A stretch of DNA of 64,000 bases from Rhodococcus sp. H36-A4. GTDB lineage: Bacteria > Actinomycetota > Actinomycetes > Mycobacteriales > Mycobacteriaceae. Location of the stretch: positions 124,001 through 188,000 of the forward strand of contig NZ_JAPVLQ010000005.1 of assembly GCF_027158005.1 (NCBI RefSeq), read 5' to 3'. Numbering within the stretch: the first letter of the stretch is position 1; each line of letters starts with the position of its first letter. Positions 62,455 to 64,000 of the stretch are shown piece after piece. The notes beneath the pieces are model-generated. The model had not been told where the DNA came from. It did not search any database and worked only from the letters and a program-made list of their open reading frames with translations. The position numbers were made by a program, and so were the translations under genes.

Positions 62455-62835
62455 ATGACATTTTTCGTACGGCTCGTTATCAACGCTCTTGCGATCTGGT
62501 TGGCTGCGCAGTGGGTCGGCGGCATCGAACTCGCGAGCTCGGGTCGTGGGACAGGATGGGATTTGATCGTCCTGGCCGGCATTGCAGCGGTCTTCACCAT
62601 CGTCAATGCGTTCATCAAGCCGATGGTGAAACTGTTGTCGCTTCCCCTGGTCATTCTGACGCTGGGACTGTTCACCCTCGTCATCAACGCTTTGATGCTG
62701 CTCCTCACCGCCTGGATTTCCTCCGTGACCGATTACGGCTTGGCGATTGCAGGCTTCGGTGCAGCATTCTGGGGCGCACTCATCATCTCCATCGTCAACT
62801 TCCTGCTCGGCGCGTTCGTGCCCGAGAACCGCTGA
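62455..62835 (+). CDS. phage holin family 4-like membrane protein
   Basis: 126 residues with four hydrophobic segments: LVINALAIWLAAQWVGGIEL, LIVLAGIAAVFTIVNAFIK, LVILTLGLFTLVINALMLLL, and GFGAAFWGALIISIVNFLLG. The layout fits the Phage_holin_4_2 (DUF360-type) family widespread in bacteria; nothing phage-like is nearby, so it is a chromosomal membrane protein of unknown function. ATG 62455 is chosen; the longer frame overlaps the pepN start. It converges with menA, five bases away. Confidence 0.88.
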   Translation: MTFFVRLVINALAIWLAAQWVGGIELASSGRGTGWDLIVLAGIAAVFTIVNAFIKPMVKLLSLPLVILTLGLFTLVINALMLLLTAWISSVTDYGLAIAGFGAAFWGALIISIVNFLLGAFVPENR

Positions 62836-62839
62836 CGGT

Positions 62840-63709
62840 CTACGCCAATGCCAACGCGGCTCCGGTCGTCAAGCCCCACACCAGCATCGCCAGACCGGAG
62901 TCGCGAAGCGCCGGAATGAGTGCGAATCCCGTCGCACCCGTACGCACCGGCGTGTTTGCGCGTGCTGCTAGAGGCAACGCGATCAGCGCGATCAGCGCCC
63001 ACGGTGTACGCGCGACGAGTGCGACCGTCACCGCGAACGGAACGATCATCAGTGCAAGGTGGAGCAGGCGGGTGCGGGAGTCGCCCAGTCGCACAGCGAG
63101 TGTGTGCTTTCCGGAGTCCGGATCGGTATCGATGTCACGAAGATTGTTTGCAACGAGTACAGCGCTCGAGAACGATCCGACGGCGACGGCCGCGACCGCT
63201 CCGACCCAGTCGACCCGACCCGCCTGCACGAACTGGGTACCGAGAACCGCGACGAGGCCGAAGAACACGAAGACCGCTACCTCACCCAGGCCGCTGTATC
63301 CGTAGGGCTTCTTGCCGCCGGTGTAGTACCACGCACCCGCGATGCAGACAGCGCCGACGAGGATGAGCCACCATGCACTGGTCACCGCCAACGCGATCCC
63401 GGCAACTCCGCCGACTACGAAACATCCGACGGCAGCAGCCTTGACGGAACCGGGCGAGGCGACCTTCGACCCGACGAGCCGGAGCGGGCCGACGCGTTCG
63501 TCGTCGGTGCCTCGGATGCCGTCGGAGTAGTCGTTGGCGTAGTTGACACCGATGATGAGCGCGAGCGACACGAGGAGCGCGAGCAGCGCCTTCCACCAGA
63601 CGGCGTCACCGAGTGACGCCGCAGCACCTGTTCCGACGAGAACGGGCGCAATAGCGTTGGGCAACGTGCGGGGGCGTGCGCCTTCGATCCATTGAGCAGT
63701 GGTGGCCAT
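62840..63709 (-). CDS. menA: 1,4-dihydroxy-2-naphthoate polyprenyltransferase
   Basis: A 289-residue UbiA-superfamily prenyltransferase. It joins the polyprenyl chain to dihydroxynaphthoate, giving demethylmenaquinone, at the membrane. The first Asp-rich motif is NYANDYSDG (residues 56-64), and the second is [18 protein letters not shown]. Seven to nine hydrophobic segments. It matches the position of menA (Rv0534c) in mycobacteria. It feeds the same respiratory chain that needs the cytochrome c genes upstream. Confidence 0.96.
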   Translation of the reverse strand: MATTAQWIEGARPRTLPNAIAPVLVGTGAAASLGDAVWWKALLALLVSLALIIGVNYANDYSDGIRGTDDERVGPLRLVGSKVASPGSVKAAAVGCFVVGGVAGIALAVTSAWWLILVGAVCIAGAWYYTGGKKPYGYSGLGEVAVFVFFGLVAVLGTQFVQAGRVDWVGAVAAVAVGSFSSAVLVANNLRDIDTDPDSGKHTLAVRLGDSRTRLLHLALMIVPFAVTVALVARTPWALIALIALPLAARANTPVRTGATGFALIPALRDSGLAMLVWGLTTGAALALA

Positions 63710-63774
63710 GCTGTAGATCTTTGCGCATCGCCGTCGTAGATGCCCTCGGAGGGCCCGAGTAACAGGGCCCCGAA

Positions 63775-64000
63775 TCAGGGAAGAGGTAGACGAGGCAAGT
63801 CGGGTAGCTGAAATGTGGGGAGCTGAAGCGGCGGCAGCTGGAACGGTCGCGGAGCGGGCGCAGTGGGTGGGGCTTCGGTGTTCTCATCGGTGCTGCGCTC
63901 AGGCACGTACTGACTTTCGGTCGTCGAAGAAACGGGCGGCGCAGTGGTCGTAACGGGCGGCGCATCCGACGTCGGGATCAGGACCGTGGTGGTTACCGCT
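63775..64000 (-). CDS. C-terminal end of a Pro/Thr-rich protein (partial)
   Basis: A minus-strand frame enters from the right edge (first full codon ends at 63999) and stops at TCA 63775-63777. About 74 residues are seen: a Thr/Pro-rich stretch ([20 protein letters not shown]) and a final PxxQLPxxQLP repeat segment ([20 protein letters not shown]). The composition suggests an extracytoplasmic wall-spanning linker. The rest of the gene is outside the window; the family is unknown. Confidence 0.6.
   Translation of the reverse strand, partial: AVTTTVLIPTSDAPPVTTTAPPVSSTTESQYVPERSTDENTEAPPTAPAPRPFQLPPLQLPTFQLPDLPRLPLP

Noticed and set aside
62455..62835. holin-like gene as a sign of prophage
   Set aside because: No integrase, terminase, capsid or lysin is present; the family is common on bacterial chromosomes and the neighbours are core genes.
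63751..63770. GGGCCC...GGGCCC as terminator before menA
   Set aside because: Only a 6-bp stem of self-palindromic halves with no T-tract; too weak to call.
1..64000. CRISPR array, tRNA, rRNA or replication origin
   Set aside because: None of the repeats has spacer architecture, and no tRNA or rRNA sequence or origin-like box cluster was recognised on reading.

Overview
The window is chromosomal DNA from a mycolic-acid-type actinobacterium, most likely Rhodococcus or a close relative. The case rests on mycothiol synthesis (mshA), SenX3-RegX3, the small ribosomal protein bS22, BldC, a rex-hemACDB operon, ESX-type accessory genes, and a gene order that follows the Mycobacterium tuberculosis Rv0485-Rv0534 region with insertions. 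The species is inferred; no rRNA or tRNA gene is present.

Layout. 1-8.9 kb: end of a ROK-like regulator, an alpha/beta hydrolase, mshA-ybjN, an acyl-CoA ligase behind a CRP/GlxR-like site, an orphan AAA ATPase, a divergent XRE-cupin regulator and methyltransferase pair, and a carboxylesterase. 8.9-11.3 kb: a small ESX-type accessory locus with an EspC-like protein, a large LXG/WXG-like substrate gene broken by a frameshift and an in-frame stop, and an intact membrane protein. 11.29-17.9 kb: a catabolic insert bounded on the left by an ISL3 transposase remnant. It holds a TetR regulator, a TauD-type dioxygenase, a nitroreductase and an enoyl-CoA hydratase, divergent from an orphan peptide/nickel-type binding lipoprotein and an acyl-CoA synthetase.

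18-28.5 kb: GNAT, pirin, gpmA, senX3-regX3, a Cys-rich conserved protein, an internally deleted ppx/gppA gene, a repeat-containing membrane protein, a TIM-barrel isomerase, a thioesterase, proC, a BldC-like HTH protein and bS22. 28.6-39.1 kb: an epimerase, an acyltransferase, a phosphinothricin-type acetyltransferase, a SerB1-like HAD protein, a glutaredoxin-like protein, and the translationally coupled rex-hemA-hemC-(small ORF)-hemD operon with hemB, preceded by a good Rex operator. 39.1-42.7 kb: small membrane proteins, then csoR-copZ and a soluble glucose-dehydrogenase-like lipoprotein behind a CsoR-type palindrome.

42.7-48.8 kb: a large acyl-CoA dehydrogenase/oxidase, then bioA-bioF-bioD with a BioQ-like palindrome between bioA and bioF. 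bioA has no standard start codon at its conserved N terminus. 48.9-57.2 kb: a hydrolase, hemL, a histidine phosphatase, the cytochrome c maturation set (TlpA/ResA-like, ccdA, resB, ccsB), and a MinD/EspI-like ATPase. 57.2-64 kb: bldC, small membrane proteins, a cysteine-synthase-like PLP enzyme, a four-copy 33-bp tandem repeat, pepN, a holin-4-like membrane protein, menA and the 3' end of a Pro/Thr-rich protein.

Together the conserved backbone supplies heme, cytochrome c, menaquinone, biotin and mycothiol, that is redox and respiratory cofactors. The accessory interest lies in the broken ESX substrate locus, the TetR-controlled catabolic insert, the deleted ppx gene, and several small coupled ORFs and operators.
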